A stretch of 64,000 bases of DNA from Helicobacter bilis (GCF_001999985.1 NZ_CP019645.1:124001-188000); one strand, 5' to 3'; numbered from the stretch's first letter, positions 28,058 to 37,313 are shown. Made by a program: numbers and translations. The notes: generated by a model from the sequence alone, not told the origin.

Positions 28058-28089
28058 GTAAATGAATCATGAAATCATGTTTCATTTAC
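28058..28089. repeat. Inverted repeat downstream of the outer-membrane protein gene
   Basis: GTAAATGAA (28058-28066) pairs with TTCATTTAC (28081-28089), and two CATG units lie inside. No T-run follows, so it is not a classical terminator. Confidence 0.4.
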
Positions 28090-28185
28090 ACAGGTTATAA
28101 AGCTATTTTGGCAAAAACCTACATAGTTTGAGAATCTTGCATATCCAGAATCTCATATACTACAAACTTCCAAAGTTTCTAAACA

Positions 28186-28680
28186 CTAACCATTCATATC
28201 AACATTAAGATGCAGGTTTTCAAAAGCGTTTTTGTATCGCTGTATAAAGTCTGTATGAGCGTTAAACACACGCATACCATTGAGACGATTTGCATTAATG
28301 ATAAAAGGTTCTGTGCTGATATTGTCACTTTTATTTTGCATAGAATCATCAAATATCTTTTTTTCTTGCGGGTGCAAGTTTTTTGAGTTTTTCAGCTTTT
28401 CAATATCAGCTAATGGATATAGCTTTTGGACTGCTAGCATTTTCTCTGTCTCTGTCATGCCCGCCGTAGCCCTTAGCCACGCTTGATACTCTTGATCGCT
28501 CATTAACTCTAAAATAGCTAATCCATAAGTCTGCCTTTTTGTCTCAAAGCCATTAGATTCTAAGAGTTGCTTCTCATTATGCTTTGCTGCAATGCTATTT
28601 TGCGTGCTAACCTCTCGCTTGATATAGTGCGTATTGGCATTATATAAGCCTAAGTTGTTATTCAGTTTGGTATCAATCAT
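28186..28680 (-). CDS. Hypothetical protein, soluble
   Basis: About 164 residues from the ATG at 28680, which has AGAGGA 7 bp upstream; a more upstream ATG at 28710 is less likely because that ribosome site would then be internal. Starts MIDTKLNNNLGLYNANTHYI and contains a conserved-looking block YGLAILELMSDQEYQAWLRA. No signal peptide or catalytic motif. Convergent with the outer-membrane protein gene. Unknown function. Confidence 0.65.
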   Translation of the reverse strand: MIDTKLNNNLGLYNANTHYIKREVSTQNSIAAKHNEKQLLESNGFETKRQTYGLAILELMSDQEYQAWLRATAGMTETEKMLAVQKLYPLADIEKLKNSKNLHPQEKKIFDDSMQNKSDNISTEPFIINANRLNGMRVFNAHTDFIQRYKNAFENLHLNVDMNG

Positions 28681-28801
28681 TTTCTCGTCCTCTTTAGAAA
28701 AATATTGCACAGAATGCGTTGCGTATTACAAGCAAAAATAATTCCTAAATTTTTAGAATTTTTTTAGACTAATAAAGGCTTTTTGTTAATACTTTAAGGG
28801 G

Positions 28802-28807
28802 TATAAT
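28802..28807 (+). promoter_or_regulatory. Possible -10 box for acidic microprotein and aguB
   Basis: TATAAT lies 35 bp before the acidic microprotein start, in the divergent gap with the gene ending at 28680. No clear -35. Confidence 0.4.
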
Positions 28808-28842
28808 GTGTCTGCAAATTAACATGAAAAAAGGAAAATAGC

Positions 28843-29001
28843 ATGGGAATATATGATGATGAACTCGATAACTTTGATACAGAATCTGAAATGGATGAAG
28901 ATTCACTAGATTATGATGATGATTATGACATAGATATGGATTACGCACAATATGATGATGACGATTATGAAAACCCAGATTTAGACTATGATGAAGAATA
29001 A
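28843..29001 (+). CDS. Extremely acidic microprotein (52 aa)
   Basis: Starts MGIYDDELDNFD and ends DLDYDEE. Of 52 residues 27 are Asp or Glu and none is Lys, Arg or His; Tyr and Asp alternate repeatedly. AAAAAAGGAAAATAGC precedes the ATG and the gene ends 23 bp before aguB, so it is probably co-transcribed. Such a chain would be disordered and could bind metal ions or basic partners. No family recognised. Good ribosome site and -10 box make it likely to be real. Confidence 0.65.
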   Translation: MGIYDDELDNFDTESEMDEDSLDYDDDYDIDMDYAQYDDDDYENPDLDYDEE

Positions 29002-29024
29002 CAGATTTTCATAAAGGACAGAAT

Positions 29025-30062
29025 ATGCCACAAATAAAGCAAGATGGAGTAAGAGTAGCATTAGTGCAGCAAAGCTATGTGTTTGATTTAGTGAAGAGTA
29101 AATGCGATGGGGGACTAGATTCTAAATCAAATTGCATAGACAAGGGCGAATTTTCACAGAATCTAGATTCTAAAAACCCCACAGCCCACTTGGGCATAGG
29201 TGAAAATCTAGAATCATGGCAAAAAGAACTCTCAAAGAAAATGAAAGAAAAGACAAAACAAGCAATCATTGAAGCAAGTAAAAACGCAGAACTGATTCTA
29301 TTGCAAGAGCTTCACACAACGCAGTATTTCTGTCAAAGCGAAGAGACGAAATATCTCTCATTCGCACAGGACTTTGATGAAAATGTTGCATTTTTTAGCA
29401 CTATCGCTAAGGAATGCGGCGTTGTGCTTGTTACCTCGCTTTTTGAGCAAAGGGCAAGGGGGCTTTATCACAACACAGCGGTTGTGTTTGAAAAAGATGG
29501 CAGCATAGCGGGAAAATATAGGAAAATGCACATTCCAGATGACCCGCAGTTTTATGAGAAATTCTACTTTACGCCCGGCGATCTAGGCTTTAATCCCATT
29601 AAAACGAGTGTTGGGAATCTTGGCGTGCTTGTGTGCTGGGATCAGTGGTTTCCAGAGGCAGCAAGGATTATGGCGTTAAATGGTGCGGATATGCTGATTT
29701 ATCCCACGGCGATTGGCTGGTTTGATGCAGATTGTGAAGCGGAGAAAAAGCGGCAGCTTGAAGCATGGCAGACAATACAAAGGGGACATGCTATTGCTAA
29801 TGGACTCCCCCTTGCAAGCATTAATCGCGTAGGCTTTGAGCCTAATCTTCAGGCAGAAGGTGAGGGCATCCGCTTTTTTGGCAATAGCTTTGTATGCGGT
29901 CCGCAAGGCGAGATTCTAACACAGGCAAGTAATGATAAAGATGAGATTCTATACGCTTTTATCGATTATGAACGCACAAAAGCTGTGCGAGATATCTGGC
30001 CCTTTTTCCGCGATAGACGCATAGAGCATTATCAGCCACTTTTAAAGCTATATGGAAACTAA
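29025..30062 (+). CDS. aguB: N-carbamoylputrescine amidohydrolase
   Basis: Nitrilase-superfamily enzyme that releases putrescine, CO2 and ammonia from N-carbamoylputrescine in the agmatine route to polyamines. 345 residues, longer than the usual ~290 because of an N-terminal insertion (about 20-85, Lys/Glu/Ser-rich). Catalytic triad: Glu in ILLQELHTTQ, Lys in GKYRKMHIPDD, Cys in VLVCWDQWFPEAARI. GFEPNLQAEGEGIRFFGNSF and the C-terminal IWPFFRDRRIEHY are typical of AguB. AAAGGACAG precedes the ATG. No aguA neighbour is seen here. Confidence 0.92.
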   Translation: MPQIKQDGVRVALVQQSYVFDLVKSKCDGGLDSKSNCIDKGEFSQNLDSKNPTAHLGIGENLESWQKELSKKMKEKTKQAIIEASKNAELILLQELHTTQYFCQSEETKYLSFAQDFDENVAFFSTIAKECGVVLVTSLFEQRARGLYHNTAVVFEKDGSIAGKYRKMHIPDDPQFYEKFYFTPGDLGFNPIKTSVGNLGVLVCWDQWFPEAARIMALNGADMLIYPTAIGWFDADCEAEKKRQLEAWQTIQRGHAIANGLPLASINRVGFEPNLQAEGEGIRFFGNSFVCGPQGEILTQASNDKDEILYAFIDYERTKAVRDIWPFFRDRRIEHYQPLLKLYGN

Positions 30063-30222
30063 AATGCCCCTTAAGATATAACTATCTTGCTAGATTCTAT
30101 AACATTTTAGATTCTATAATAAGGAATATTTTATGCTTTTATTTCGCAATCTTTTAGCTTTGTAGCTACTTTTATATTAAGGCATAAAGACTAAAGATAT
30201 ATTTCTACATAAAGGATAAGGT

Positions 30223-30663
30223 ATGAAAAAGTTGATATTGGCTGGTTTGTTAAGCATTGGTGTAGCTTCTATGGCGTTTGCTGATGAAAACGATATTAGA
30301 ATTTATAAGAATATGGCAAAACAAGCAAACACATTGATTAGTGCATGCAATACGCAAAGCTGTAAAAACTTTATCACAGAAATAAAAGAAGTAAGTGCAT
30401 GGCTTGAAAAGGCAGAACCACACAGAGATAAAGACGATGAGAAGTCTAAAACAAAAGATAAGTATTATACCAATAATGCGATACAAGTAATGAAAAAAGC
30501 ATGTGCTAGTTTTAAAAAGCTAGATACTAAAGATACAAATGCTTTAGCTAAAAAAATAGATTATGAAGAAGTGGAAGACAGCATAATGAAAACTTGCCCT
30601 ATGATTGAAAGTGGCTTTGCTGATTTACTAATGGGGCTCGATTCAGCAACAACAGGAAAATAA
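30223..30663 (+). CDS. Hypothetical periplasmic four-cysteine protein
   Basis: 146 residues with a signal peptide (MKKLILAGLLSIGVASMAFA). The mature protein is helical, lysine-rich and has Cys in SACNTQSCKNF, KKACASFK and KTCPMIE, enough for two disulfides. AAAGGATAAGGT precedes the ATG and a strong terminator follows. No family recognised. Presumably a soluble periplasmic protein. Confidence 0.7.
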   Translation: MKKLILAGLLSIGVASMAFADENDIRIYKNMAKQANTLISACNTQSCKNFITEIKEVSAWLEKAEPHRDKDDEKSKTKDKYYTNNAIQVMKKACASFKKLDTKDTNALAKKIDYEEVEDSIMKTCPMIESGFADLLMGLDSATTGK

Positions 30664-30687
30664 CCTTACCTACAAACTTCACTAAAC

Positions 30688-30736
30688 AAGGCTTAATTTA
30701 TATCTATACGATTAAGCCTTATTCACTCTTTTTATT
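30688..30736 (+). terminator. Rho-independent terminator
   Basis: Perfect 10-bp stem AAGGCTTAAT (30688-30697) / ATTAAGCCTT (30711-30720) with a 13-nt loop, then a T-rich stretch (30727-30736). It ends the four-cysteine protein transcript. Confidence 0.75.
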
Positions 30737-31066
30737 TTGTTATCTTCTCTAATTTTAGCTTTATAATAAAGCTAAACTTCTAGATTCTTAATTCCTATCA
30801 TTTTTGCAAGTATAATCAATAGCTTCATTCAATGCAAACTTTGAAAAAAGCAAAAAACCTAGCCCAGATTCTGTATTTTAGAATTTAAGCTTTGATGAGT
30901 TTAGATTTTATATTTTTAGATACTTCACTCAAAGACTTAAACATGACAAATATTTGCAGTTAGATAAATATTTTTAGCATGACATTGCTAAATTTTAGAA
31001 TCTTTTATTATCCACACTCGAATCTATCTATTAAGATTCCATAAAAATAACATTGCTCTAAAATAA
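30737..31066. other. Intergenic region, nothing recognised
   Basis: AT-rich gap between the terminator and the next promoter. It contains several TTTTAGAATCT/AGATTC words common in this genome but no gene, hairpin or tract that I can support. Confidence 0.4.
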
Positions 31067-31075
31067 TGCTATAAT
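31067..31075 (+). promoter_or_regulatory. Extended -10 promoter element
   Basis: TGCTATAAT, a full extended -10 box, lies 30 bp before the carbonic anhydrase-like gene start. Confidence 0.5.
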
Positions 31076-31104
31076 CTATAAAAAACGCAAGGAAAGGATA
31101 AAGC

Positions 31105-31629
31105 ATGTTGATAAAATTTAATGGGATTACGCCTAGTATCGGTAAAGAAGTGTTGATATGTGATGGGGCAAAGGTTATTGGCGAGGTAAGCATTGGCGAT
31201 AATGCGTCAATTTGGTATAATTGCGTGTTGCGTGGCGATGTGAATTATATCAAAATAGGTAAAAATACGAATATACAAGATTTAACCATGATACATGTAT
31301 GGCATAGAGAAAAGGGCGAGGCTGAAAGCGGTTATCCCGCGATTATTGGCGATAATGTTACCATAGGACACAGCTGCGTTATCCATGCGTGTCATATTGA
31401 GGATAATTGCCTTATTGGCATGGGTAGCATTGTGATGGATGGTGCTAGGATTGGGAGAGATTCTATTGTTGGGGCGGGAGCAGTCGTTACAAAAGGTAAA
31501 AAGTTTCCACCAAAATCACTCATTCTTGGGAATCCAGCGAAATTTGTGCGAGAACTTAGTGAAGAAGAGATAGAAGAAATCGCAAATTCAGCTATTCGCT
31601 ATGTGGAGTTTAAGAATCAATATATGTGA
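31105..31629 (+). CDS. Gamma-class carbonic anhydrase-like hexapeptide protein
   Basis: 174-residue left-handed beta-helix protein (YrdA/PaaY family). Repeated hexapeptide-like strands (AKVIGEVSIGDNASIWYNCVLRGD) and the three putative zinc His are seen: IHVWH, IGHSCVIHACH. Family members range from carbonic anhydrases to acetyltransferase-like proteins, so activity is uncertain. AAAGGATAAAGC precedes the ATG. Cytosolic. Stands alone before flgG. Confidence 0.85.
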   Translation: MLIKFNGITPSIGKEVLICDGAKVIGEVSIGDNASIWYNCVLRGDVNYIKIGKNTNIQDLTMIHVWHREKGEAESGYPAIIGDNVTIGHSCVIHACHIEDNCLIGMGSIVMDGARIGRDSIVGAGAVVTKGKKFPPKSLILGNPAKFVRELSEEEIEEIANSAIRYVEFKNQYM

Positions 31630-31661
31630 ATTATGAAGTAAATCGTGCGTAGATTCTAAAG

Positions 31662-31679
31662 TTGGCATACCTTTTGCTT
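31662..31679 (+). promoter_or_regulatory. Sigma-54 (RpoN) promoter of flgG
   Basis: TTGGCATACCTTTTGCTT matches TTGGCACG-N4-TTGCW, with GG at 31664-31665 and GC at 31676-31677, the required 12-bp spacing. It lies 34 bp before the flgG start. In Helicobacter rod and hook genes belong to the RpoN/FlgR class, consistent with this site. Confidence 0.85.
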
Positions 31680-31713
31680 TTACTATCTCAAATTCAAACT
31701 AAGGATAGTTAGC

Positions 31714-32502
31714 ATGATGAGATCACTCTATACTGCGACAACAGGAATGTTAGGGCAGCAGTTACAAATCGACACGACTTCAAACAACATTGCGAATGTG
31801 AATACAGTGGGCTTTAAGCGACAAAGAGCGGAGTTTAACGACTTGTTTTACCAAACATTGCAGTTTGCAGGCACACAGACAAGCGAGACAACACTAACGC
31901 CAACAGGCATTGAAGTGGGTGTAGGTGTGAGAACGGGAGCGATTAATAGAATCTATTCTCAAGGCAGTCCAAAAGAGACAGAAAATCCGCTTGATGTAGC
32001 GATTATGGGTAAAGGATTTTTCCCCATACAGCTTCCAGATGGCAATATTGCTTATACAAGAAGTGGGAATTTTAAGCTTGATGATCAAGGTAATATCGTT
32101 ACTTCAGAGGGCTATCTAGTCCAGCCACAAATCACCGTGCCACCAGAAGCACAAAGCATAAATATCGGTGCAGATGGCACTGTGAGTGTTACACTTGGTA
32201 ACAACGGACAGGCGGAAGTTTTAGGGCAGATTCAGCTTGTAAATTTTGTGAATCCAGCTGGTTTGCATGGCTTAGGCGATAATCTCTATATGAATACAAA
32301 TGCAAGTGGTGAGCCAATAGAGGGCATAGCTGGACAAGATGGTTTAGGACAGATTCGTGCAGGATTTTTAGAGTTAAGCAATGTGCGTTTAGTATCTGAA
32401 ATGACTGATCTAATCACAGGGCAAAGAGCGTATGAAGCAAACTCAAAAAGCATTCAAACAGCAGATTCCATGCTACAAACCGTTAATGGCTTAAAGCGAT
32501 AG
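31714..32502 (+). CDS. flgG: Flagellar distal rod protein FlgG
   Basis: 262 residues forming the distal rod of the flagellar basal body, exported by the flagellar type III system. The N-terminal segment MMRSLYTATTGMLGQQ with SNNIANVNTVGFKRQRAEF is the rod/hook family signature; FYQTLQFAG and the C-terminal AYEANSKSIQTADSMLQ are typical of FlgG rather than FlgF. AAGGATAGTTAGC precedes the ATG. Driven by the sigma-54 promoter just upstream. No other flagellar gene is adjacent. Confidence 0.96.
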   Translation: MMRSLYTATTGMLGQQLQIDTTSNNIANVNTVGFKRQRAEFNDLFYQTLQFAGTQTSETTLTPTGIEVGVGVRTGAINRIYSQGSPKETENPLDVAIMGKGFFPIQLPDGNIAYTRSGNFKLDDQGNIVTSEGYLVQPQITVPPEAQSINIGADGTVSVTLGNNGQAEVLGQIQLVNFVNPAGLHGLGDNLYMNTNASGEPIEGIAGQDGLGQIRAGFLELSNVRLVSEMTDLITGQRAYEANSKSIQTADSMLQTVNGLKR

Positions 32503-33006
32503 GTTAGATAAAGTTTAATTTATTTTTAAAGCCTGTGTTATGATGGCAGGGCTAGATTCTATAGAATCTATGGGGATTTGGGGCGTGATGTATTATAGGG
32601 TTAGCCATTTTTACCTTAAATATTTCACATTGAATCTACCGGTTTTATGAAATTTACAACACTAGATTTGTTGTTGTAACCATTTTTTGCTATTGATTTC
32701 TAAATCCAATAAAACATAGCTTGAGATTATTGAAACCAATATAGTTAAAAGCTAGATTTTTTCATTTTTTAAGAAATTTTGTTTTGGATTATATAGAAAA
32801 ATCTTTTCTAGATTCCATAATGCTAGATTTATCCGCTGTTAAACATTAATAGAATCTAAAATTTAGCAATGAAACGCCAAATCATTTTGGAATGCTTGTT
32901 GATATTGCATTGCTATGTAAAAATAAGATTCTTGGTTTTCAAATATTATATTTTGCTTATTTTATAAATCGTTTGGTATTCTTGTTTTTCTTTTGTGGTT
33001 TTATGT
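32503..33006. other. Intergenic region, nothing recognised
   Basis: A 500-bp convergent gap after flgG. It is very AT-rich, with a perfect palindrome AGATTCTATAGAATCT near 32555-32570 and other AGATTCTA words. No gene, tRNA or tract. Possible decayed sequence. Confidence 0.4.
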
Positions 33007-33642
33007 TTAAGTGTTTTTTGGATTCTTTAGGTAAGGATTTGTGTTTGTTTTAAGCATAGATTCTATATGTTTATATAGTTTATTGCTCTTTGAGAGAATG
33101 TCGTATGCACCTTTGTTGTCTGCATTATCTTTAAGCTCAATATTAAATGGGTCTTCTAGCTGTCTGCCTATCTCTTTTAGCTCTATATGCCAAATGAGAT
33201 TCATAATATTGGCTTTATGCTTTTTCATTTTTGTGAAAAGATAGATATGCTGTGTGTTGTCTATAAGAAGTTGGTCAATGAGATTTTGTGCTTCATAAAG
33301 ATATTGTTTAAACTCTTTTAGATTATTTTCTTGTGCGGCTAACTCAAATTTTCTTTGTATATATAAAAAGTGATAATATTCTATATAAGCTTTTATGTGT
33401 GGATGCTTTAAGTGGGGTTGTATCTTATTTGTAATTTCATTATCTCGGCTGTTATTGCCCTTGCATATAGAATCTAAATCTTTAAAGGCTTGTTGATATT
33501 TTTCTTGCAAGTCGTCCTTTGGACTATCTAAAAAATGCAATCTAGCCCCGATAATTTTATATCCTTGCAATGCGAGATAAAGCATTGCTATATCGTAATC
33601 CCAAGATTCTAATTCTTTAAGTTCATCTATACCGCTATCCAC
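33007..33642 (-). CDS. Hypothetical helical protein, C-terminal part of a split gene
   Basis: The nominal 211-codon frame is open further upstream to about 33830 (KKLIEAKYIASWHIAYIRLI precedes the nominal start), where it meets the end of the frame at 33815-34366. Together they would make one helical protein of about 450 residues broken at an A7 tract. The visible part is rich in Lys, Tyr and Leu, with repeated helical-hairpin character (YIEYYHFLYIQRKFELAAQ). No motif recognised. Confidence 0.55.
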   Translation of the reverse strand: MDSGIDELKELESWDYDIAMLYLALQGYKIIGARLHFLDSPKDDLQEKYQQAFKDLDSICKGNNSRDNEITNKIQPHLKHPHIKAYIEYYHFLYIQRKFELAAQENNLKEFKQYLYEAQNLIDQLLIDNTQHIYLFTKMKKHKANIMNLIWHIELKEIGRQLEDPFNIELKDNADNKGAYDILSKSNKLYKHIESMLKTNTNPYLKNPKNT

Positions 33643-33814
33643 TTGTCGGCAAATATCTTCATAATCTTTTATTGCTTTTTCTTCGTTCCCTACTTTCTCT
33701 GCTTCATCTCTTGCCTTTTTATCCTTTGCTTCCTTTGTTTCATCTTTTAAGTATTTTTCACCATAGCTAATAAGGCGAATATATGCGATATGCCAAGATG
33801 CGATGTATTTTGCT

Positions 33815-34366
33815 TCAATAAGTTTCTTTTTTTGATTCTATATCTTTTATGTATTCTTGTAGAATCTCTTTTGTATTCTCAAAATCCTTAAATGATAGCT
33901 TCTTTATTGAATCTAATTTGTCTCTTATCTCTTGCACTTGTTTTTCATCTGCATTGTTATTTAGCTTGTTTATCTCTTGGTCTATTTTTGCTAACTCTAC
34001 AAAGTGGCGATAAAAGCTATCTTCTTTATAGCTTAGAATATCAAGCTGAGTGATATTGGCGCGTATCATATTTTGAGCGTTGCTAAAATTTCTGCGATGA
34101 TGAATCCCTATGTTTAGATAATTTTGCACAAAATTATCTAACTTTTCATTTGAAAGCATAAAAGGTAGAATAACTTTAAAATATTCTTCTTGGATTTGTT
34201 TAAAAGTGTCAAATTGCTTCTTTACGCCACTGGTCTTATCTTTACCTGCAATATCTTTTGTAAGATAAGAAACAATCGCTTCTTTAAGCCTTTTTATATC
34301 ACCTTTATCAAAATATGGCTCAATATAGAATCTATACCATATTTGCCTAGTTTGCTTGATAGACAT
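33815..34366 (-). CDS. Hypothetical helical protein, N-terminal part of a split gene
   Basis: 183 codons starting MSIKQTRQIWYRFYIEPYFD, with AAGGAA 11 bp upstream. It stops right after an A7 tract on the coding strand (33827-33833). With six A the frame would read IESKKKLIEAKYIAS and continue to 33007. Charged helical protein, not recognised. Divergent from the seven-gene operon at 34643. May be phase variable or inactivated. Confidence 0.6.
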   Translation of the reverse strand: MSIKQTRQIWYRFYIEPYFDKGDIKRLKEAIVSYLTKDIAGKDKTSGVKKQFDTFKQIQEEYFKVILPFMLSNEKLDNFVQNYLNIGIHHRRNFSNAQNMIRANITQLDILSYKEDSFYRHFVELAKIDQEINKLNNNADEKQVQEIRDKLDSIKKLSFKDFENTKEILQEYIKDIESKKETY

Positions 34367-34642
34367 TGAATATTTTTCCTTATTTTTAAATTTTTTGAAA
34401 TTTTAAATTCAATTTTTGGAATAAAATTTACAAAATTCTATCTAAATAGAATGGTTAAAACAATAAAATGGAAAAAATTTTACAATTTTGCTTTTATAAA
34501 CATTGGTAAATGTAGAATGTTTTCTTTTCAAAAACACAGAAAGCATTGTAGCGGTGGGGTCTTATGTATGGAAAATATATTCCTTTGCATCACTTAATAA
34601 ACGCACTAGAATTACGCTGTATTTTTAAAGAAAGGAGAATAA

Positions 34643-35077
34643 ATGGCGGTTAAAAGACCAAGAGTGGCTATTGTATTTGATAGTGAAAATAATGCTGCTC
34701 AAACACGGCAACGCATTACAACAAGTATGGAGCGTGTGTTAAGACACGGCAATGTCGTGCTAAAAGCAGCCTTTGGATTTGCATCTAAGAGACTTCAGCA
34801 AACCTATCGTGAGTATGGAATCACAAATTATAGTAGAAATGGAAGAATAGATACGCAAAAAAATATCGCAGATATGCGAATTTGCAAGTATGCAAAAGAG
34901 CATTACAGAGAGTTTGATTGCCTTGTGATAGTGAGCGATGATAATGACTTTACTCCTTTGCTTACTTTTTTGAAAGAGAAAGGCAAAAGAGTTGTTGTAT
35001 ATGGGACACAAAAAGTTGGGAGAATGCTTTTGTGTGAAAGCAATGAATATTATGAGTTAAGAAAGGTGTGTCAATGA
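34643..35077 (+). CDS. NYN-domain (LabA/DUF88-like) protein
   Basis: 144 residues of the PIN-like NYN fold. Acidic metal-binding residues are visible: VFDSEN (about 12-17), DTQKNIADMRI, VSDDNDFTPLL (about 97-107), then GKRVVVYG. Members are RNases or nucleotide-processing enzymes. First gene of a seven-gene operon, with GAAAGGAGAAT before the ATG; its stop overlaps the next start (ATGA). Its presence at the head of a sugar-type operon is unusual. Confidence 0.85.
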   Translation: MAVKRPRVAIVFDSENNAAQTRQRITTSMERVLRHGNVVLKAAFGFASKRLQQTYREYGITNYSRNGRIDTQKNIADMRICKYAKEHYREFDCLVIVSDDNDFTPLLTFLKEKGKRVVVYGTQKVGRMLLCESNEYYELRKVCQ

Positions 35078-36063
35078 AGATTCTCATTACAGGTGGGCTA
35101 GGATTTATAGGATTAAATCTCATTCAGTCGTTAGAAAGTGAGAATGAAATTGTAATTTTTGATAAAAAGAGTATAGGAAGTGTGTGTGAGATGTATGGAT
35201 ATGAGAAGACAAAGTTTTTACATAGCTCACATATAAAAGCGGTAAAAGGTGATATTTGCGATGAAGAGTTGCTATTTAGTGTTTTAAACGCGACAAAGTT
35301 TAATTGCATTATACATTTATGTGCTATCTCAAGTGTGGCTGAAGCAGAATCTAATAAAGATGAATGCAATAGGGTAAATGTCTATGGTAGTGAGATGTTA
35401 CTTAAAACTTTGAGTAAATCTATATCAAAAAATGCAGGGATTATCTTTACAAGCAGTCGAGAGGTTTATGGTGATACAAAGGGGCAAATGGTAAATGAAA
35501 ATGCAGCAATGCAACCTATCAATCAATATGGAAAAAGTAAGCTTAAATCACAGCAGATTATAGAAGATTACGCAAAAACCAATCATAATCCCTGCATAAT
35601 TTTTCAGCTTAGTAATGTCTATGGGGGCTACTTTGATAAGCCTAGCAGAGTGATACCAAACTTTAGTGCAAAGCTAATGGCTGGACAAGAGATTTGCATT
35701 TATGGTGGAGAGCAAATTCTAGACTTTGTGTATATCGGTGATGTGATTTCTTGTATTAAAAAAGCCTTAGATTTATTATCTCATACAAGAATTTGTGAGC
35801 GGTTTATCCTATCAAGCGCTAAAGGTGTGAGATTAAAAGATCTTGTATTATTGCTAGAAAATGAGTGGCAAACAAAGGCAAAGGTGGATTATAAGTCTAG
35901 ACGAAATTTTGAAGTGGAAAATTTCCTAGGAGATAATACAAAGGCAATGAAATTTTTTAATATGAGATTTAAAGATATTACACAGGGCTTAAGTCTTTAT
36001 GCGAGATTATGTCAAGCAAATAGAGTAGTTTTAAAACACACACAAAAGGAGTTGGTATGCTAG
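35074..36063 (+). CDS. NAD-dependent sugar epimerase/dehydratase
   Basis: About 330 residues from the ATG at 35074, which overlaps the preceding TGA; a GTG at 35068 is an alternative. GGLGFIG (near 7-13) is the Rossmann nucleotide turn, followed by GDICD, HLCAISSVAEAE and the active-site pair SSREVYG...YGKSK. Extended short-chain dehydrogenase/reductase acting on a nucleotide sugar, e.g. epimerase or 4,6-dehydratase; substrate unknown. Second gene of the operon, overlapping the glycosyltransferase start. Confidence 0.88.
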   Translation: MKILITGGLGFIGLNLIQSLESENEIVIFDKKSIGSVCEMYGYEKTKFLHSSHIKAVKGDICDEELLFSVLNATKFNCIIHLCAISSVAEAESNKDECNRVNVYGSEMLLKTLSKSISKNAGIIFTSSREVYGDTKGQMVNENAAMQPINQYGKSKLKSQQIIEDYAKTNHNPCIIFQLSNVYGGYFDKPSRVIPNFSAKLMAGQEICIYGGEQILDFVYIGDVISCIKKALDLLSHTRICERFILSSAKGVRLKDLVLLLENEWQTKAKVDYKSRRNFEVENFLGDNTKAMKFFNMRFKDITQGLSLYARLCQANRVVLKHTQKELVC

Positions 36064-37313
36064 ATACAAAATTTAGGATTCTAAAGGTTATACACGGGTT
36101 TCCGCCAGATTTTATGGCAGGAAGTGAAGTGTATTCTTTCACACTATGTAAAGAACTTGTAAAAGAAGGGCATAAAGTATTTGTTTTTACACGGGTTGAA
36201 AATGAGTTTGATGAGCCTTACACAATTTATGATGAAAGCTATGTGAATGGGGAGTTTGTAAAAGATTCCAATGTAGCACAAGATAATCATTTATCTATCC
36301 GTAGGGTAAATAAGAAAAAGGATTATACATATAAGGATAAGTTTTATGATGAAGGGATTGAGAGTGCATTTAGGGAGTATTTGGAGCAAGTGAAGCCAGA
36401 TATTGTGCATTTTGGACATTTGGCTCATCTCTCAATAAACCTTGTAAAAATTGCAAAAGAATATCAAAAGCCAGTCGTTTTTACTTTGCACGATTTTTGG
36501 CTTTATTGTGTGAGAGGGCAACTGATAGATTCTAGTCTTTTGCTATGTGATGGTCCTAGCGTAGAGAAATGCAAGGCGTGTTCGCCATATACCACTATGG
36601 AATCTGAAGTGAGAGAAGCCTTAGAAAATCTCAAAGGGATAAGAGAAAGCATAGATATGTTTATATCGCCCTCACACACACTTAGGGATTATTTTATCAA
36701 AAATGGCATACAAGAAGATAAGATTATCTATCAAAAATATGGCTTTGATAAAGCAAGTATCACTTATAAAAAAAGGGTTTTTGGACTAAAGGATAAAATA
36801 AGGTTTGGATATATGGGGCGGATTATCCCAACTAAAGGCATAAAAATCTTATTAGAATCTTTTAAAATGCTTACTCAAAATTATCCAGAACAAAAGCTTA
36901 GAATCTATGGGAATATAGGCAGTAGTAAGCGATTTTTACAAGAGAGCTTTGTGGAATTTATGGGTGGGTATGATAATGGGGAAATTGATAGAATCTTACA
37001 AGAGATTGATGTCTTAATTGTGCCTTCCATTTGGCTTGAAAACTCGCCACTTGTGATACAAGAAGCATTTTTAGCAGGTGTAGCCGTTGTGAGTGCGGAT
37101 ATTGGCGGTATGCTTGAGCTAATTGATGGAGACAAGGGACTTTGCTTTAAGGCAGGAAATGCAGAATCTCTAAAAAATGTGTTAGAAAAAATCATACAAA
37201 ATCCCAGCATTTTAAATGCCCTGCCAGATAATAGGGATAGTGTAGATTCTATCCAGCAAGACCATCAAACAATATTTTCTATTTATACAAAACTTTTAAA
37301 GGAGACAAAATGA
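36057..37313 (+). CDS. Glycosyltransferase family 4 protein
   Basis: 418 residues, GT-B fold. N-terminal acceptor domain starts VIHGFPPDFMAGSEVYSFTLC, with HDFWLYCVRG mid-way. The donor domain has FGYMGRIIPTKGIKILLESF and the E-x7-E type motif SPLVIQEAFLAGVAVV. Transfers a sugar from a nucleotide donor, probably at the cytosolic membrane face. Starts 7 bp before the end of the epimerase gene and overlaps the radical SAM gene by 4 bp. Confidence 0.9.
   Translation: MLDTKFRILKVIHGFPPDFMAGSEVYSFTLCKELVKEGHKVFVFTRVENEFDEPYTIYDESYVNGEFVKDSNVAQDNHLSIRRVNKKKDYTYKDKFYDEGIESAFREYLEQVKPDIVHFGHLAHLSINLVKIAKEYQKPVVFTLHDFWLYCVRGQLIDSSLLLCDGPSVEKCKACSPYTTMESEVREALENLKGIRESIDMFISPSHTLRDYFIKNGIQEDKIIYQKYGFDKASITYKKRVFGLKDKIRFGYMGRIIPTKGIKILLESFKMLTQNYPEQKLRIYGNIGSSKRFLQESFVEFMGGYDNGEIDRILQEIDVLIVPSIWLENSPLVIQEAFLAGVAVVSADIGGMLELIDGDKGLCFKAGNAESLKNVLEKIIQNPSILNALPDNRDSVDSIQQDHQTIFSIYTKLLKETK

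Noticed and set aside
33827..33833. Programmed -1 ribosomal frameshift at A7
   Set aside because: Joining the two frames needs a +1 (or -2) shift, whereas slippery A heptamers promote -1, so an indel or transcriptional slippage is more likely.
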